This document shows positions 39,577-49,680 of a stretch of 64,000 bases of DNA, piece by piece. Numbering within the stretch: the stretch's first letter is position 1; each line of letters starts with the position of its first letter. A program made the translations under genes and the position numbers. The notes beneath the pieces were generated by a model that saw only the letters and a list, made by a program, of their open reading frames with translations, was not told the origin of the DNA and did no database searches. This DNA is from CmP2 sp052084925 (GTDB lineage Bacteria > Actinomycetota > Actinomycetes > Actinomycetales > Micrococcaceae), in contig JBQDEV010000012.1 in NCBI GenBank assembly GCA_052084925.1, forward strand, positions 1 to 64,000. Direction: 5' to 3'.

Positions 39577-42369
39577 TCAGGCATCACGTCCAGGGGACGA
39601 AATCTCCTCGGCCTTCACCCCGACTCCGAGCATGACCGGAGCGTTCGAGGCACTGGCCTTCTGAGCGGATGCCGAGGAACCGGTGGCCGGCGCTTTGGCG
39701 GTCGCGGTGAAGCTCGAGCCCTCGCCCGAACCCTTTGCGTCCTCGGCACTCTGCACGGTGACGTTCGAGCCATCCGAAGACGCGGCCCGACGACGACGCG
39801 GACGCGATGCCGTAGCCGTGCCCTGGTCTCGGGTGTGCTTCTCCTTCTGCTCCTCGGCCTGGTCCAGTGCGGAATTCAGCACGGTGAGCTTGTCTCCCGC
39901 AGCCGTTGAAGCAGCCTCGTCCTGGGCAGGTTGCGTGGTCGACGTCGAAGAGGCCCGACGCGAGCGACGAGAACGCGACGAGCGCTTTTGCGGTACCTCG
40001 ACGGCCTCTCCCCCGATGGTCAGGGTGTCCCCGCCAGCGGCCTGATTGGTCGCCGGGGAGTCCTCTTCCTCGGTTGCGGCGGCCCCCAGATGGCTGGCGG
40101 CGGCAATGCTGGCCAGGGCGTTGCGGGTCTGCTCGGCGCGAGCCTCCCGTTCGGCGCGCTCCTCCGGGGACTCATCCGCTTCCACCGAGGGCGACGCCTG
40201 GTCCTGCGTTGCGGTCGGCTGCTCCGGTGCACTCGACTGCTGATCAGCGGACCCGCGGCGACGACGTCCACGACGCGATCCCGAGGAGGAGCCTTCCTGC
40301 TGGTCGCGCTCAGACGATGCCGCATCATTCTGGTTCTGCTGGTTCTGCTGGCGCCCGCCCTGTTCGTTGGGCCGGCCGTTCTGGCGACCACGCCCGGACT
40401 TACCCGAACGTGGGTTGCCCTGGGAATCGTGGCTGCGCCGGTGCTCGATGGGCTCATCGTGAATGATGATTCCGCGGCCATTGCAATGGTCGCAGGACTC
40501 CGAGAAAACCTCGACGAGTCCGGTGCCCATGCGCTTGCGCGTCATCTGCACCAGGCCCAGGGACGTGACCTCGGCCACCTGGTGCTTGGTCCGGTCACGT
40601 CCCAGACACTCCACCATGCGGCGCAGCACGAGGTCGCGGTTGGATTCGAGCACCATGTCAATGAAGTCGATGACGATGATGCCGCCGATATCGCGCAGGC
40701 GCAGCTGCCGGACGATTTCCTCGGCCGCCTCCAGGTTGTTCTTGGTGACGGTCTCTTCCAGGTTTCCACCGGAGCCGGTGAACTTGCCGGTGTTGACGTC
40801 GACGACGGTCATCGCTTCGGTCCGATCGATCACCAGGGACCCACCCGAAGGCAGGTTAACCTTGCGCTCCAGCGCCTTGTGCAGCTGCTCATCGAGCCGG
40901 TGCGCCCCGAAGAGGTCCTGCCCGTCGTGCTCGCTCGGCTCCCATTTCTGCAGGCGATCCAGCAGGTGCGGTGCCACATAGGTGACATAGGCTTCGATGT
41001 TGTCCCACACGTCGTCACCCTGGACGACCATGGAGGAGAAGTCCTCGTTGAAAACGTCGCGGACGACCTTGATGGTGAGGTCGGGCTCGGCATAGAGCAG
41101 CTCGGGTGCCAGCACCTTCTTGGAGCCGGACTTCGACTCGATGGTGTCCCACTGGGCGCGCAGCCGGTTGATGTCGTGCATCAGCTCGTCCTCGCTGGTG
41201 CCCTCCGCGGCGGTGCGCACGATGACCCCGGCGTTCTCCGGGAGGTGATCCTTGAGGATCTTCTTCAGCCGGTTGCGCTCCACGTCGGGAAGCTTGCGGG
41301 AAATCCCGGTCATCGATCCCCCGGGGACGTACACCAGGTAGCGTCCGGGCAGCGAGATCTGGCTGGTGAGGCGGGCGCCCTTGTGCCCCACCGGGTCCTT
41401 GGTGACCTGCACGAGCACCGAGTCGCCGGACTTCAGCGCATTCTCGATCTTCTTCGCTTTGCCATCGAGCTGGGCGGCGTCCCAATTGACCTCACCAGCG
41501 TAGAGCACGGCGTTGCGGCCGCGGCCGATGTCGATGAAGGCGGCTTCCATGGACGGCAGTACGTTCTGCACCTTGCCCAGGTAGACGTTGCCGATCAGTG
41601 AATCCTGGGTCGTGTTGGAGACGAAGTGCTCGGCGAGGACGCCGTCCTCCATCACGGTGATCTGGATGCGCTCCTCGTGCTGGCGCACCATCATCTGCCG
41701 GTCCACCGACTCGCGGCGCGCCAAGAATTCAGCTTCGGTGATCACATGACGACGACGCTGCCCACGGTTGTCGCGGCGACGCTGGCGCTTGGCCTCGAGC
41801 CGGGTCGAGCCCTTCAGGCTGGTCACGGCGTCGGGGCCGGTGGACGCGGCCTGGCGGGGTGCGCGAACGCGGGTCACCGTGTTCTCGGGATCGCCTTCAG
41901 CTCCACCTTCCAGCTCCATGTCAGATTCGCCGCGGCGGCGCTTACGGCGACGCCGGGTCACACCCGAACCAGAGTTCTGCTCGTCTCCGCCTTCGTTGTC
42001 GTTGGCACCCTGTCGGCGGTCTGGGGAGTCCGAATCAGAAGAAGCGGAGGAGCCCTGATCGTCAGCGGGTGACGGGGAGTCGCCCTCATTGCGGTTCTGA
42101 TCCGAGCCACCGGAGCGGCCGCCGCGTGAGCGACGGCGGCGCTGCCGTGAGCCGCTGCGCGACTCACCGTCGCGTTCATCGTCACCGTCATCATCGCGCT
42201 GGGCGGTATCGTCCCCGGCGTCCTGCTCCGATGGCTTCTGCTTCGTGGCAGGCGGGAGATGGGAGAAGTCCGGGGCCTGGAACAGCAGATCCATGTCGGT
42301 CGCAGCAGGCTGAGCCGCGGAGTTCTCGGGAGTTGATTCAGTTGTCTCGTTCGATGGTGTGGCTGCCAT
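39577..42369 (-). CDS. rne: Ribonuclease E/G family protein
   Basis: A 930-residue RNase E/G. The catalytic core spans about residues 220-640. It contains an S1 domain (SLIGNVYLGKVQNVLPSMEA), the RNase H-like and DNase I-like regions with catalytic aspartates in VVDVNTGKFTG and IIVIDFIDM, and the zinc-link CDHCNGRG. The first 200 or so residues and the last 290 are disordered, alternately acidic and Arg-rich (GSRQRRRRSRGG; SGSRRGRRRRG), as usual in actinobacterial RNase E, where they bind RNA and partners. ATG 42369 has AAGGAGG 7 bases upstream. Confidence 0.94.
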   Translation of the reverse strand: MAATPSNETTESTPENSAAQPAATDMDLLFQAPDFSHLPPATKQKPSEQDAGDDTAQRDDDGDDERDGESRSGSRQRRRRSRGGRSGGSDQNRNEGDSPSPADDQGSSASSDSDSPDRRQGANDNEGGDEQNSGSGVTRRRRKRRRGESDMELEGGAEGDPENTVTRVRAPRQAASTGPDAVTSLKGSTRLEAKRQRRRDNRGQRRRHVITEAEFLARRESVDRQMMVRQHEERIQITVMEDGVLAEHFVSNTTQDSLIGNVYLGKVQNVLPSMEAAFIDIGRGRNAVLYAGEVNWDAAQLDGKAKKIENALKSGDSVLVQVTKDPVGHKGARLTSQISLPGRYLVYVPGGSMTGISRKLPDVERNRLKKILKDHLPENAGVIVRTAAEGTSEDELMHDINRLRAQWDTIESKSGSKKVLAPELLYAEPDLTIKVVRDVFNEDFSSMVVQGDDVWDNIEAYVTYVAPHLLDRLQKWEPSEHDGQDLFGAHRLDEQLHKALERKVNLPSGGSLVIDRTEAMTVVDVNTGKFTGSGGNLEETVTKNNLEAAEEIVRQLRLRDIGGIIVIDFIDMVLESNRDLVLRRMVECLGRDRTKHQVAEVTSLGLVQMTRKRMGTGLVEVFSESCDHCNGRGIIIHDEPIEHRRSHDSQGNPRSGKSGRGRQNGRPNEQGGRQQNQQNQNDAASSERDQQEGSSSGSRRGRRRRGSADQQSSAPEQPTATQDQASPSVEADESPEERAEREARAEQTRNALASIAAASHLGAAATEEEDSPATNQAAGGDTLTIGGEAVEVPQKRSSRSRRSRRASSTSTTQPAQDEAASTAAGDKLTVLNSALDQAEEQKEKHTRDQGTATASRPRRRRAASSDGSNVTVQSAEDAKGSGEGSSFTATAKAPATGSSASAQKASASNAPVMLGVGVKAEEISSPGRDA

Positions 42370-42799
42370 GGCAGCGCCTCCTTGCCCCTCGCTGGGCCAC
42401 ACCCCGCAGCCTGGGGCTGTCCGGTTCGCGTGGTTCGTGGATCGGCCGACGCCGGTGCGGCGTCCCTGTGTGCTCGATACACACCGCGAACTCAAAGTCA
42501 TGAATGAACTGTCGTGGCAGTCCCCGCTGGATGCGGGGCACTGACCGACAGAACCAACGGCGGCCAGTCCTGGCCCGTCCACCCAGTCGTGGTAAGGGGT
42601 CAGCCCGGCCGAAATGCGACCGAGTCTGACCGAGCGCTCGGGGGTCTTGTTCCTCCACCGGCGCTCCGGGTCGTCTCTGGCGGCGCAGCGGCCGTCCGTA
42701 GGATCTCGATGACGGTGTGGTCGCCATCGGGTCGATGACCATTCTCTCACAGAACCCCGTTCCCCGCTGGGGACCAGGTCGCCCGCGTATGCTGAAGAG
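42370..42799. other. Divergent rne/VKOR regulatory region
   Basis: 430 bases without a supported gene. It includes the rne leader, GC-rich and able to form hairpins, as expected for autoregulated rne messages. For the rightward VKOR gene, TATGCT at 42788-42793 lies 6 bases before the GTG, suggesting a leaderless transcript. I could not identify the rne promoter. Confidence 0.4.
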
Positions 42800-43420
42800 G
42801 TGACGACGCATGTGAACACCACTGAGCACAAGACCTCTTCCGCCCCCGTCTACGCCCGGCGTGTCGGGATGGCCTGGACGCTGCTGATCACCGGCCTGAT
42901 CGGCATGGGGGCCACCATCACCCTGGTGTACGAACGGGTCCAGCTGTGGATGGATCCGAACCATGTGACCAGCTGCGACATCAATCCCTGGGTGTCCTGC
43001 GGACAGGTCATGCAGAACTGGCAGGCCACCCTGTTCGGGTTCCCGAACCAGTTCATTGGCATGGTGGCCTTTCCCATCGTGATCACGGTGGCCATGACAT
43101 TGTTCGCCCGGGCGAGCCTGCCGCGCTGGTACTGGCTGTGCCTGAACCTGGGCGTGGCGCTCGGATTCGTCTTCTGCGTCTGGCTTTGGTCCCAGTCCGT
43201 CTTCGTCATCTCCGTGCTCTGCCTGTACTGCATGATCGTCTGGGCCGCCATGATTCCGATGCTGGTGCTGGTGACGGTGCGCAATATGGTGCACGGCGTG
43301 CTGCCCGTATCGGAGCGTGCCGCCTCGCTGGCCACCCTGCTGGCGTGGCCGACGATCGTGCTGCTCTACGTGGCTGTGGCCGCCTCGATCCTGCTGCGCT
43401 TCTCCAACGCCTTCATCTGA
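42800..43420 (+). CDS. Vitamin K epoxide reductase (VKOR) family protein
   Basis: A 206-residue membrane protein with about five helices. It has the VKOR loop cysteines (SCDINPWVSCGQV, residues about 58-70) and the CLYC active site near residue 140. In actinobacteria VKOR replaces DsbB and reoxidises a DsbA-like partner for disulfide formation outside the membrane, with menaquinone as acceptor. No thioredoxin-fold partner is adjacent. GTG 42800 coincides with the predicted transcription start. Confidence 0.9.
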   Translation: MTTHVNTTEHKTSSAPVYARRVGMAWTLLITGLIGMGATITLVYERVQLWMDPNHVTSCDINPWVSCGQVMQNWQATLFGFPNQFIGMVAFPIVITVAMTLFARASLPRWYWLCLNLGVALGFVFCVWLWSQSVFVISVLCLYCMIVWAAMIPMLVLVTVRNMVHGVLPVSERAASLATLLAWPTIVLLYVAVAASILLRFSNAFI

Positions 43421-43483
43421 TCGGCTCCTGCACATGGGGTCGACGGCGGCATCGCAAGAAGCAGAACCTGACGTTAAACACGG

Positions 43484-43511
43484 GAGCGCCCCGCCGTGAG
43501 ACGGGACGCTC
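43484..43511. terminator. Terminator between VKOR and ndk
   Basis: A 10-bp stem with one wobble pair (GAGCGCCCCG/CGGGACGCTC) and an 8-base loop. On the ndk strand it leads to CCGTGTTT, on the VKOR strand to GCGCTGTCTT. It probably serves both convergent genes. Confidence 0.6.
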
Positions 43512-43547
43512 GCGCTGTCTTCGGGCTCAGCGGCCCGCGAAGATCGC

Positions 43548-43967
43548 TCAGCCGAACCAGATCTCGATTTCGCGGTCGGCCGAGAGGGTCGAATCGGAGG
43601 CGTGGATCAGATTCTTCTGCACCTTGCCGGGCCAGTCGCGGCCGAGATCGCCGCGGATGGTGCCTGGTGCTGCGACCGTAGGATCGGTCGTGCCGGCCAG
43701 GGCGCGGATCCCCTCGATGACGCGGTCTCCTTCGACGATGGCGGCCACCACGGGTCCGGAGGACATGAACTCCAGCAGCGGCTCGTAGAACGGCTTGCCC
43801 TGGTGTTCCTCGTAGTGGGCGGCCAGAACCTCGCGATCGGGGGTGGTCATCGCCAGTTCAACGATGGTGTAGCCCTTACGCTCAATACGGCTGAGGATCT
43901 CACCGGTGAGGCGGCGCTCGACGCCGTCGGGCTTGATGAGGATCAGGGTACGTTCGGTGGTGCTCAC
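43548..43967 (-). CDS. ndk: Nucleoside diphosphate kinase
   Basis: A 139-residue Ndk with ERTLILIKPDGVERRL at the N-terminus and the active-site histidine in KNLIHASDS near residue 119. It transfers the gamma-phosphate between nucleotides. GTG 43967 follows GAGGTATTC. Usual place after folC and DUF4233. Confidence 0.95.
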   Translation of the reverse strand: MSTTERTLILIKPDGVERRLTGEILSRIERKGYTIVELAMTTPDREVLAAHYEEHQGKPFYEPLLEFMSSGPVVAAIVEGDRVIEGIRALAGTTDPTVAAPGTIRGDLGRDWPGKVQKNLIHASDSTLSADREIEIWFG

Positions 43968-44064
43968 GAATACCTCGTTCTTCCATGACGGCAGCCCGGC
44001 ATCCACCGGGTGCCTCGGTTCGTTCTGGGGTCCGGTCTCACTATATCCAACGCGGACGGTCGGC

Positions 44065-44535
44065 TCATTCACCGTGGGCGCGTCGGTACTCTTCCTCGGC
44101 TGCTCGACGTCGGGTGTTCTCGAGGTCCATGCTGCGTCCCTTGATCACCGCGTAGGCCCAGGTGGCCACGAAGCCGATCGAAGCCAGGAAGACCATGGGC
44201 TCGATGAATCCCAGTGCGAGGAAAAGGACTTGGATCCCCCAGCCGATGCCGTAGCCCACCGGGTGGCGCAACCAGGCACAGGTGGCAATGCAGAGCGTCG
44301 CCAAGGTGAGGGTGCCGCCGAGCACCCACCAGGCCCAATCGGCGTCGCGGTTCAGGTTGAACAGGGTCAGCGCCACGAAGAACAGCACGATCGCTTCAAA
44401 AGTGAGAACGACGGAGGCGAACATCACCCGCAGCGATCGCTGCTTCTTCACCTGCCCCGGCGTCCAGGCCCGCTGAGCCTTGGTCTCGCGCTGGGGACGC
44501 CAGGATTCGTGGCGGGGCGTATCGGAATCGTTCAC
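44065..44535 (-). CDS. DUF4233 family membrane protein
   Basis: A 156-residue protein with four hydrophobic helices (residues about 37-130), a basic N-terminus and a charged C-terminal tail. It matches DUF4233, which in actinobacteria sits between folC and ndk; its function is unknown. GTG 44535 begins 2 bases after the folC stop, with the ribosome site GGAGGAG inside the end of folC. Confidence 0.85.
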   Translation of the reverse strand: MNDSDTPRHESWRPQRETKAQRAWTPGQVKKQRSLRVMFASVVLTFEAIVLFFVALTLFNLNRDADWAWWVLGGTLTLATLCIATCAWLRHPVGYGIGWGIQVLFLALGFIEPMVFLASIGFVATWAYAVIKGRSMDLENTRRRAAEEEYRRAHGE

Positions 44536-44537
44536 CC

Positions 44538-46046
44538 TCAGTTCTCCTCCTCGGAGTCAGAGTCCGGCTCGGCTGCGGGTTCCATCGCTTCGAGGGCGGC
44601 CAGCTCGGCGGAGACGTCCATCGGGTCCACGACAACTCCGGCCTCGGCCTGGTCCGGACCGGGACCCAACAGGTCGCGCAGCTGCCCGATGAGCGTAATC
44701 GAACCGGTGACCAGGATGCCGCCTCCGACATCGTCGGGGTGGGTTGCAGTGATGTTCTGTGCCTGATCAACCGCCCAGCGCAGGGCGGGAACGACCTCAT
44801 CGGCGATGTGCACGTCGTCCTCGTCCCAGCCGGCGTCCAGGGCAGTCTCCCCCAGCTCCTCCGCAGGAATCGCCCGGGGAGAATCGGAGCTGGTGACACA
44901 GAGCAGTGCGTCGGTGAAGCTCTGCCGCAGCGTGGTGAGGATGCCCAGCGCGTCCTTCTCCTGCAGGACCCCGACGACAAGCACGGTGCGGCTGAATGCG
45001 AAGGCCTCCTCGACGGCGGCGGCCGCCACGCGAATGCCCGCGGGATTGTGAGCGGCGTCGATAACGAGGGTGGGACTGGTCTTGAGAACCTCCAGGCGTC
45101 CCGGTGAGGACATCAGTCCCAGCGCCTGCAGCACGATGTCTTCGCCCAGGGGTGCCTCGCCGCCGCCAATGAATGCCTCGACCGCGGCCAGTGCTACGGC
45201 CAGGTTATCGGCTTGATGCGCGCCGTGCAGTGGGAGCATGAGGTCTGTGTATGTCCCGGCCAGTCCGGCGATGGTGACCTGTTGGCCGCCGACGGCGACG
45301 TGGCGGTCGCTGATTCCGAATTCGATGTCCTGGAACCGGAACGAGGCTCCCACCTCGCGGGCCCGGTCCAGCAACACCTGGGCGGCGTCAGGGTCCTGGC
45401 GCGAGGAAATGAGGAAGCCGCCGGGCTTGATGATTCCGGCTTTCTCCTCGGCGATCTCGGCTTCGGTGTCGCCCAACAGCTCGGTGTGGTCCAGAGAGAT
45501 GGGGGTGACCACGGAGACCTGCGCGTCGGCGACGTTGGTGGCGTCGGTGATCCCGCCGAGACCGACCTCCAGGATCATGACGTCCACCGGGGCATCGGCG
45601 AAGACGGCGAAGCCCAGGGCGGTCACGGCCTCGAAGTAGGTCAGACGGTTCTCACCGGCCTGGATCAGCTCCGTGTCGACGAGGCTCACCAGGGGCAGGA
45701 TCTCGTTCCACACCCGGACGAAGTCCTCTTCCGCCACGGGTTCCCCGTCGATGCAGATCCGCTCGGTCACCGAGACCAGATGCGGGGAGGTGTACCGACC
45801 GGTGCGCAGCCCGTGGGAGCGCAGCAGGGCCTCGATCATCCGGGCCGTGGAGGTCTTTCCGTTGGTGCCGGTCAGGTGAATAACCGGGGCCGAGTGCTGC
45901 GGCTCGCCGAGCAGCTCCATGATTCGGCGCAAGGGCTCCATACGCGGCTCCATGCGGTTTTCCGGTGCCCGGTCGAGCAGGTCGGCGTACACCTCGGCGA
46001 CGTTGCTGCGCTCATCGGTGATCGTCGGATCTTCCGCGCTCATCAT
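44538..46046 (-). CDS. folC: Bifunctional folylpolyglutamate synthase/dihydrofolate synthase
   Basis: A 502-residue Mur-ligase-like enzyme. It has the ATP loop LTGTNGKTSTAR near residue 60, the YTSPHLVSVTERI loop, LEVGLGGITDATN and the DAAHNPAGI segment that marks the C-terminal domain. It adds glutamates to folates. The C-terminus ends in an acidic tail. It overlaps the ileS end by 4 bases. Confidence 0.94.
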   Translation of the reverse strand: MMSAEDPTITDERSNVAEVYADLLDRAPENRMEPRMEPLRRIMELLGEPQHSAPVIHLTGTNGKTSTARMIEALLRSHGLRTGRYTSPHLVSVTERICIDGEPVAEEDFVRVWNEILPLVSLVDTELIQAGENRLTYFEAVTALGFAVFADAPVDVMILEVGLGGITDATNVADAQVSVVTPISLDHTELLGDTEAEIAEEKAGIIKPGGFLISSRQDPDAAQVLLDRAREVGASFRFQDIEFGISDRHVAVGGQQVTIAGLAGTYTDLMLPLHGAHQADNLAVALAAVEAFIGGGEAPLGEDIVLQALGLMSSPGRLEVLKTSPTLVIDAAHNPAGIRVAAAAVEEAFAFSRTVLVVGVLQEKDALGILTTLRQSFTDALLCVTSSDSPRAIPAEELGETALDAGWDEDDVHIADEVVPALRWAVDQAQNITATHPDDVGGGILVTGSITLIGQLRDLLGPGPDQAEAGVVVDPMDVSAELAALEAMEPAAEPDSDSEEEN

Positions 46047-49000
46047 GCTCCTTCGACTCGGGACACCGTGACCTGCACGGATTTGGAGGCGTCGTCGGCC
46101 CGGGAGCCGCGCTTGTCCTCGACGCCGCTGTCGACGAACTCGACCTCGGTGCTCAAGGTTTCGGCCGCAATCAGACCCCGGTGCGCGCTGATGTCCTCGA
46201 TCAGCCCGGCCGGGCCTGCGATCCGAGTGACAATGCGGTCGGCAACGTCGAGTCCGGCGCTCTTGCGCGCCGCCTGCACCGCACGCACGGTGTCACGGGC
46301 GGCGCCTTCGGCCGCGAGTGCGTCGTCGACGTCGGTGGCCAGCATCAGGAAGCCGCCGGGGATGACGGAGACGACCTTCTCCCCCTCGGAGGCCTCGGGG
46401 TCGACTTGGGTGGCCAGGCTGTACTCGCCCTCGACCAGGTCCACGCCCCCGGCCACGACCGCGCCCTGGTCGTCGATGCTCCAGTCACCGGACTTGGCTG
46501 CCTTGATGACAGTCTGCACGTTCTTGCCCAGGCGCGGACCGGCGGCACGGGCGTTGACCACCAGCTGCTGGGTGATGCCGAAGTCCTCCGGGGCGGCCTC
46601 GGCGGCGTCGAGCAGGGTCACCGTCTTGACGTTGAGCTCATCGGCGATGATGGTGCGGTAGGCGCCCGCAAGCCCGGCGGCGTCGGGGACGACGACGCTG
46701 AGCTCGCGCAGCGGCAGTCGGACGCGGCGCTGGGCGGACTTGCGCAGCGAGGAACCGGCCGAGGTGATGGTGCGCACCAGATCCATGCGCTCCTGCATCC
46801 GCTGTGCCTTGGCACCGCTGGGGAACAGGTCGGCGTCGGGGTAGTCGGTGAGGTGCACGGACCGTCCGCCGGTGAGTCCTCGCCAGATCTCCTCTGCCAC
46901 CAGGGGCATCAGCGGGGCGGCGGCCCGCACCGTGGCCTCGAGTACGGTGTGCAGCACGTCGAAGGCGGCGGCGTCCTCGTCGAAGAAACGGGTGCGCGAA
47001 CGGCGGATGTACCAGTTGGTGAGCACGTCCACATAGCCACGCAACGCGTCGGTGGCGTCGGAGACCTCGTAGGAGTCCAGCGCGGTCTTCACCTCGCGCA
47101 GCATGGTGCCGGTCGCGGCCAGGATGTACTGATCCAGCGGATCCTCGGAGCTGTAGCGTGCCTGGGCGCGATAGCCCTCCGGGCGCGACCCACCGGAGGT
47201 GGTGGTGTTGGCATACAGGGTGAAGAAGTGGAAGGCGTTCCACACCGGCAGGATCACCTGACGGGTGGCCTCGCGGATGCCCTCCTCGGTGACGATGAGG
47301 TTGCCGCCGCGCAGGATGGGGCTGGCCATCAGGAACCAGCGCATCGCATCCGAGCCATCGCGATCGAGCACCTCGGAGACGTCGGGGTAGTTGCGCAGTG
47401 ATTTCGACATCTTCTGGCCGTCGGAGCCGAGGACGATTCCGTGGGAGATCACGTTCTTGAACGCCGGCCGGTCGAACAGCGCGGTTGAGAGGATGTGCAT
47501 GGTGTAGAACCAGCCGCGCGTCTGCCCGATGTATTCGACAATGAAGTCGGCCGGGTGGTGGGTGTCGAACCAGTCCTTGTTCTGCATCGGGTAGTGCACC
47601 TGGGCGTAGGGCATTGACCCGGAGTCGAACCACACGTCGAGTACGTCGGGCACCCGGCGCATCATGGACTGCCCGGTGGGATCCTCCGGGTTCGGGCGCA
47701 CCAGCGCATCGATCCAGGGGCGGTGCAGGTCCACCTCGCCCTCGGCGTTGCGCGGCAGTTCCCCGAACGCTTCCTGGATCTCGTCGATCGAGCCGTAGAC
47801 CTCGCGACGCGGGTACTCCGGGTTGTCGGATTCCCAGACCGGGATCGGCGAGCCCCAGTAGCGGTTGCGGGAGATCGACCAGTCGCGGGCGTTCTCCAAC
47901 CAGCGACCGAACTGGCCGTCCTTGACGTTGTCGGGGATCCAGTTGATGTCCTGGTTCAGTTCGACCATGCGCCGTTTGAATTCGGTCACGGAGACGTACC
48001 AGGAAGTGATGGCCCGGTAGATCAGCGGTGTGCGGCAGCGCCAGCAGTGCGGGTAGGAGTGCTCGTAGGAGGCTTCGCGCACCAGGGAACCCTGCGCACG
48101 CAGAGCCCGGATGATGGTCCGGTTCGCGTCGAAGACCTGTACCCCGGCGATGTCCTTCAGTACACCCCCGCCCACGGTCTCGTCGCCGAAGAGGGGCAGG
48201 AAGCGTGCGCCCTCGTCCACGGAGAGGATCACCGGGATGCCGTGGGCCTCGGTCACCCGCTGGTCGTCCTCACCATAGGCGGGAGCCTGGTGCACGATGC
48301 CCGTACCGTCGGTGGTGGTCACATAGTCATCGGCGAGGAAGCGGAAGGCCGCCTCGGTGCCGTACTTCTCGACGTCGCTGAAGTAATCGAAGAGCGGTGC
48401 GTAGCGCAGTCCGGCCAGGGCCGCGCCTTGATGCCGTTCGGTCACGGCGGCCGCAGCCTCCTCCGCCGACTCGTAGCCCAGGTCTGTGGCGTGGGCGCCG
48501 ACCAGATCCTCGGCCAGCAGGAATCGGGTGCCGCCCAGCGTGTCCACCGAGCCACCGTTGGGTCCGACTGGAACCACCGCATAGGTGACGTCGGGGCCGA
48601 CGGCCAGGGCGAGGTTGGTCGGCAGGGTCCAGGGCGTGGTGGTCCAGCCGAGGGCCCGCACCCCGGTCAGCGATGCGCCGGTAGCTGAGTTGATGCCGCC
48701 GTCGGGGATCAATCCGGCATCGTCCGGTGCTCCGAGGATCTCGAAGGCGACCGTCACGGAGGGGTCCTGGCGGTTCTGGTAGACGTCGTCGTCCATGCGC
48801 AGCTCGTGGTTGGACAGCGGGGTCTCGTCCTTCCAGCAGTACGGCAGCACGCGGAAGCCCTGGTAGGTCAGCCCCTTCTCGTGCAGTGACTTGAACGCCC
48901 ACAGCACGGACTCCATGAATTCCGGGTTCAGGGTCTTGTAATCGTTCTCGAAGTCGACCCAGCGGGCCTGTCGGTTGACGTAGTTCTTCCACTCTTCCGT

Positions 49001-49429
49001 GTACTTCAGCACGGAGGCGCGGCAGGCGTCGTTGAACTTGTCGATGCCCATGCTCTCGATCTGAGCCTTGTCGTTCATGCCCAGCTGCTTCATGGCCTCG
49101 AGCTCGGCGGGCAGACCGTGTGTATCCCAGCCGAAGCGACGCTCCACCCGCCGACCCTGCTGGGTCTGGTAGCGGGCCACGAGGTCTTTGACGTAGCCAG
49201 TCAGCAGGTGGCCGTAGTGGGGCAGGCCGTTGGCGAAGGGCGGACCGTCATAGAAAACGAACTCGTTGGGGCTGCCATCGGTGTTCGCTGCCGGGCGCTG
49301 ATCGATGGAGGCTTGGAAGGTGCCGTCCTCGTCCCAATAGCGCAGAACGCGCTCTTCGATCTCGGGGAATCGCGGCGTCGCCGGGGTGGTGCCGACGGCG
49401 TTGGAGTCAGAACTCGCCAGGGGGTACAC
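46043..49429 (-). CDS. ileS: Isoleucyl-tRNA synthetase
   Basis: A 1128-residue class I synthetase. The HIGH-type motif is PHYGHLLTGYVKD (near residue 73) and the KMSKS loop DGQKMSKSLRNY (near residue 670). The editing domain and a long C-terminal region (DALAAEGAARDTVRAVQ) mark the longer, eukaryote-like IleS type that can resist mupirocin; the resistance itself is inference. GTG 49429 has GGAAGG 6 bases upstream. A T-box leader controls it. Confidence 0.95.
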   Translation of the reverse strand: MYPLASSDSNAVGTTPATPRFPEIEERVLRYWDEDGTFQASIDQRPAANTDGSPNEFVFYDGPPFANGLPHYGHLLTGYVKDLVARYQTQQGRRVERRFGWDTHGLPAELEAMKQLGMNDKAQIESMGIDKFNDACRASVLKYTEEWKNYVNRQARWVDFENDYKTLNPEFMESVLWAFKSLHEKGLTYQGFRVLPYCWKDETPLSNHELRMDDDVYQNRQDPSVTVAFEILGAPDDAGLIPDGGINSATGASLTGVRALGWTTTPWTLPTNLALAVGPDVTYAVVPVGPNGGSVDTLGGTRFLLAEDLVGAHATDLGYESAEEAAAAVTERHQGAALAGLRYAPLFDYFSDVEKYGTEAAFRFLADDYVTTTDGTGIVHQAPAYGEDDQRVTEAHGIPVILSVDEGARFLPLFGDETVGGGVLKDIAGVQVFDANRTIIRALRAQGSLVREASYEHSYPHCWRCRTPLIYRAITSWYVSVTEFKRRMVELNQDINWIPDNVKDGQFGRWLENARDWSISRNRYWGSPIPVWESDNPEYPRREVYGSIDEIQEAFGELPRNAEGEVDLHRPWIDALVRPNPEDPTGQSMMRRVPDVLDVWFDSGSMPYAQVHYPMQNKDWFDTHHPADFIVEYIGQTRGWFYTMHILSTALFDRPAFKNVISHGIVLGSDGQKMSKSLRNYPDVSEVLDRDGSDAMRWFLMASPILRGGNLIVTEEGIREATRQVILPVWNAFHFFTLYANTTTSGGSRPEGYRAQARYSSEDPLDQYILAATGTMLREVKTALDSYEVSDATDALRGYVDVLTNWYIRRSRTRFFDEDAAAFDVLHTVLEATVRAAAPLMPLVAEEIWRGLTGGRSVHLTDYPDADLFPSGAKAQRMQERMDLVRTITSAGSSLRKSAQRRVRLPLRELSVVVPDAAGLAGAYRTIIADELNVKTVTLLDAAEAAPEDFGITQQLVVNARAAGPRLGKNVQTVIKAAKSGDWSIDDQGAVVAGGVDLVEGEYSLATQVDPEASEGEKVVSVIPGGFLMLATDVDDALAAEGAARDTVRAVQAARKSAGLDVADRIVTRIAGPAGLIEDISAHRGLIAAETLSTEVEFVDSGVEDKRGSRADDASKSVQVTVSRVEGA

Positions 49430-49439
49430 GTTGCGCCTT

Positions 49440-49680
49440 CCATGTTCAGCATCCGTCGCAACGGGGTGTCACGACGTCGACCATCACAGTCTGTGCAAGG
49501 ACGCGAGCGAACTCACGCGGTACCACCCTGCTTGTTCCACCCGCACCCGGTGCGGGGAGAACCTCTTGTTGCAGCTGTCTCGGGCTGACCCGGCCGGTTC
49601 TACTGTGCCTCGTACGCGAGGAGGCGGTTCTTCCGGCAGCTCCCCGGTGATGGCCGGTTCATCGCTTCCAGGTGCATTCT
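49440..49680 (-). promoter_or_regulatory. ileS T-box riboswitch (translational, ultrashort stem I)
   Basis: The leader carries the T-box signature AGGGTGGTACCGCG (49529-49516), the element that pairs with the tRNA acceptor end. Upstream, GATGAACCGGCCATCACCGG (from 49667) matches the short stem I of actinobacterial ileS leaders, with the specifier AUC (Ile) at 49651-49649. There is no terminator with a T-run before ileS, so control by hiding the GGAAGG ribosome site is expected. Ends are approximate. Confidence 0.88.

Noticed and set aside
39931..41601. 556-codon plus-strand frame opposite rne
   Set aside because: Antisense shadow of the RNase E catalytic core; no family resemblance and no start signals.
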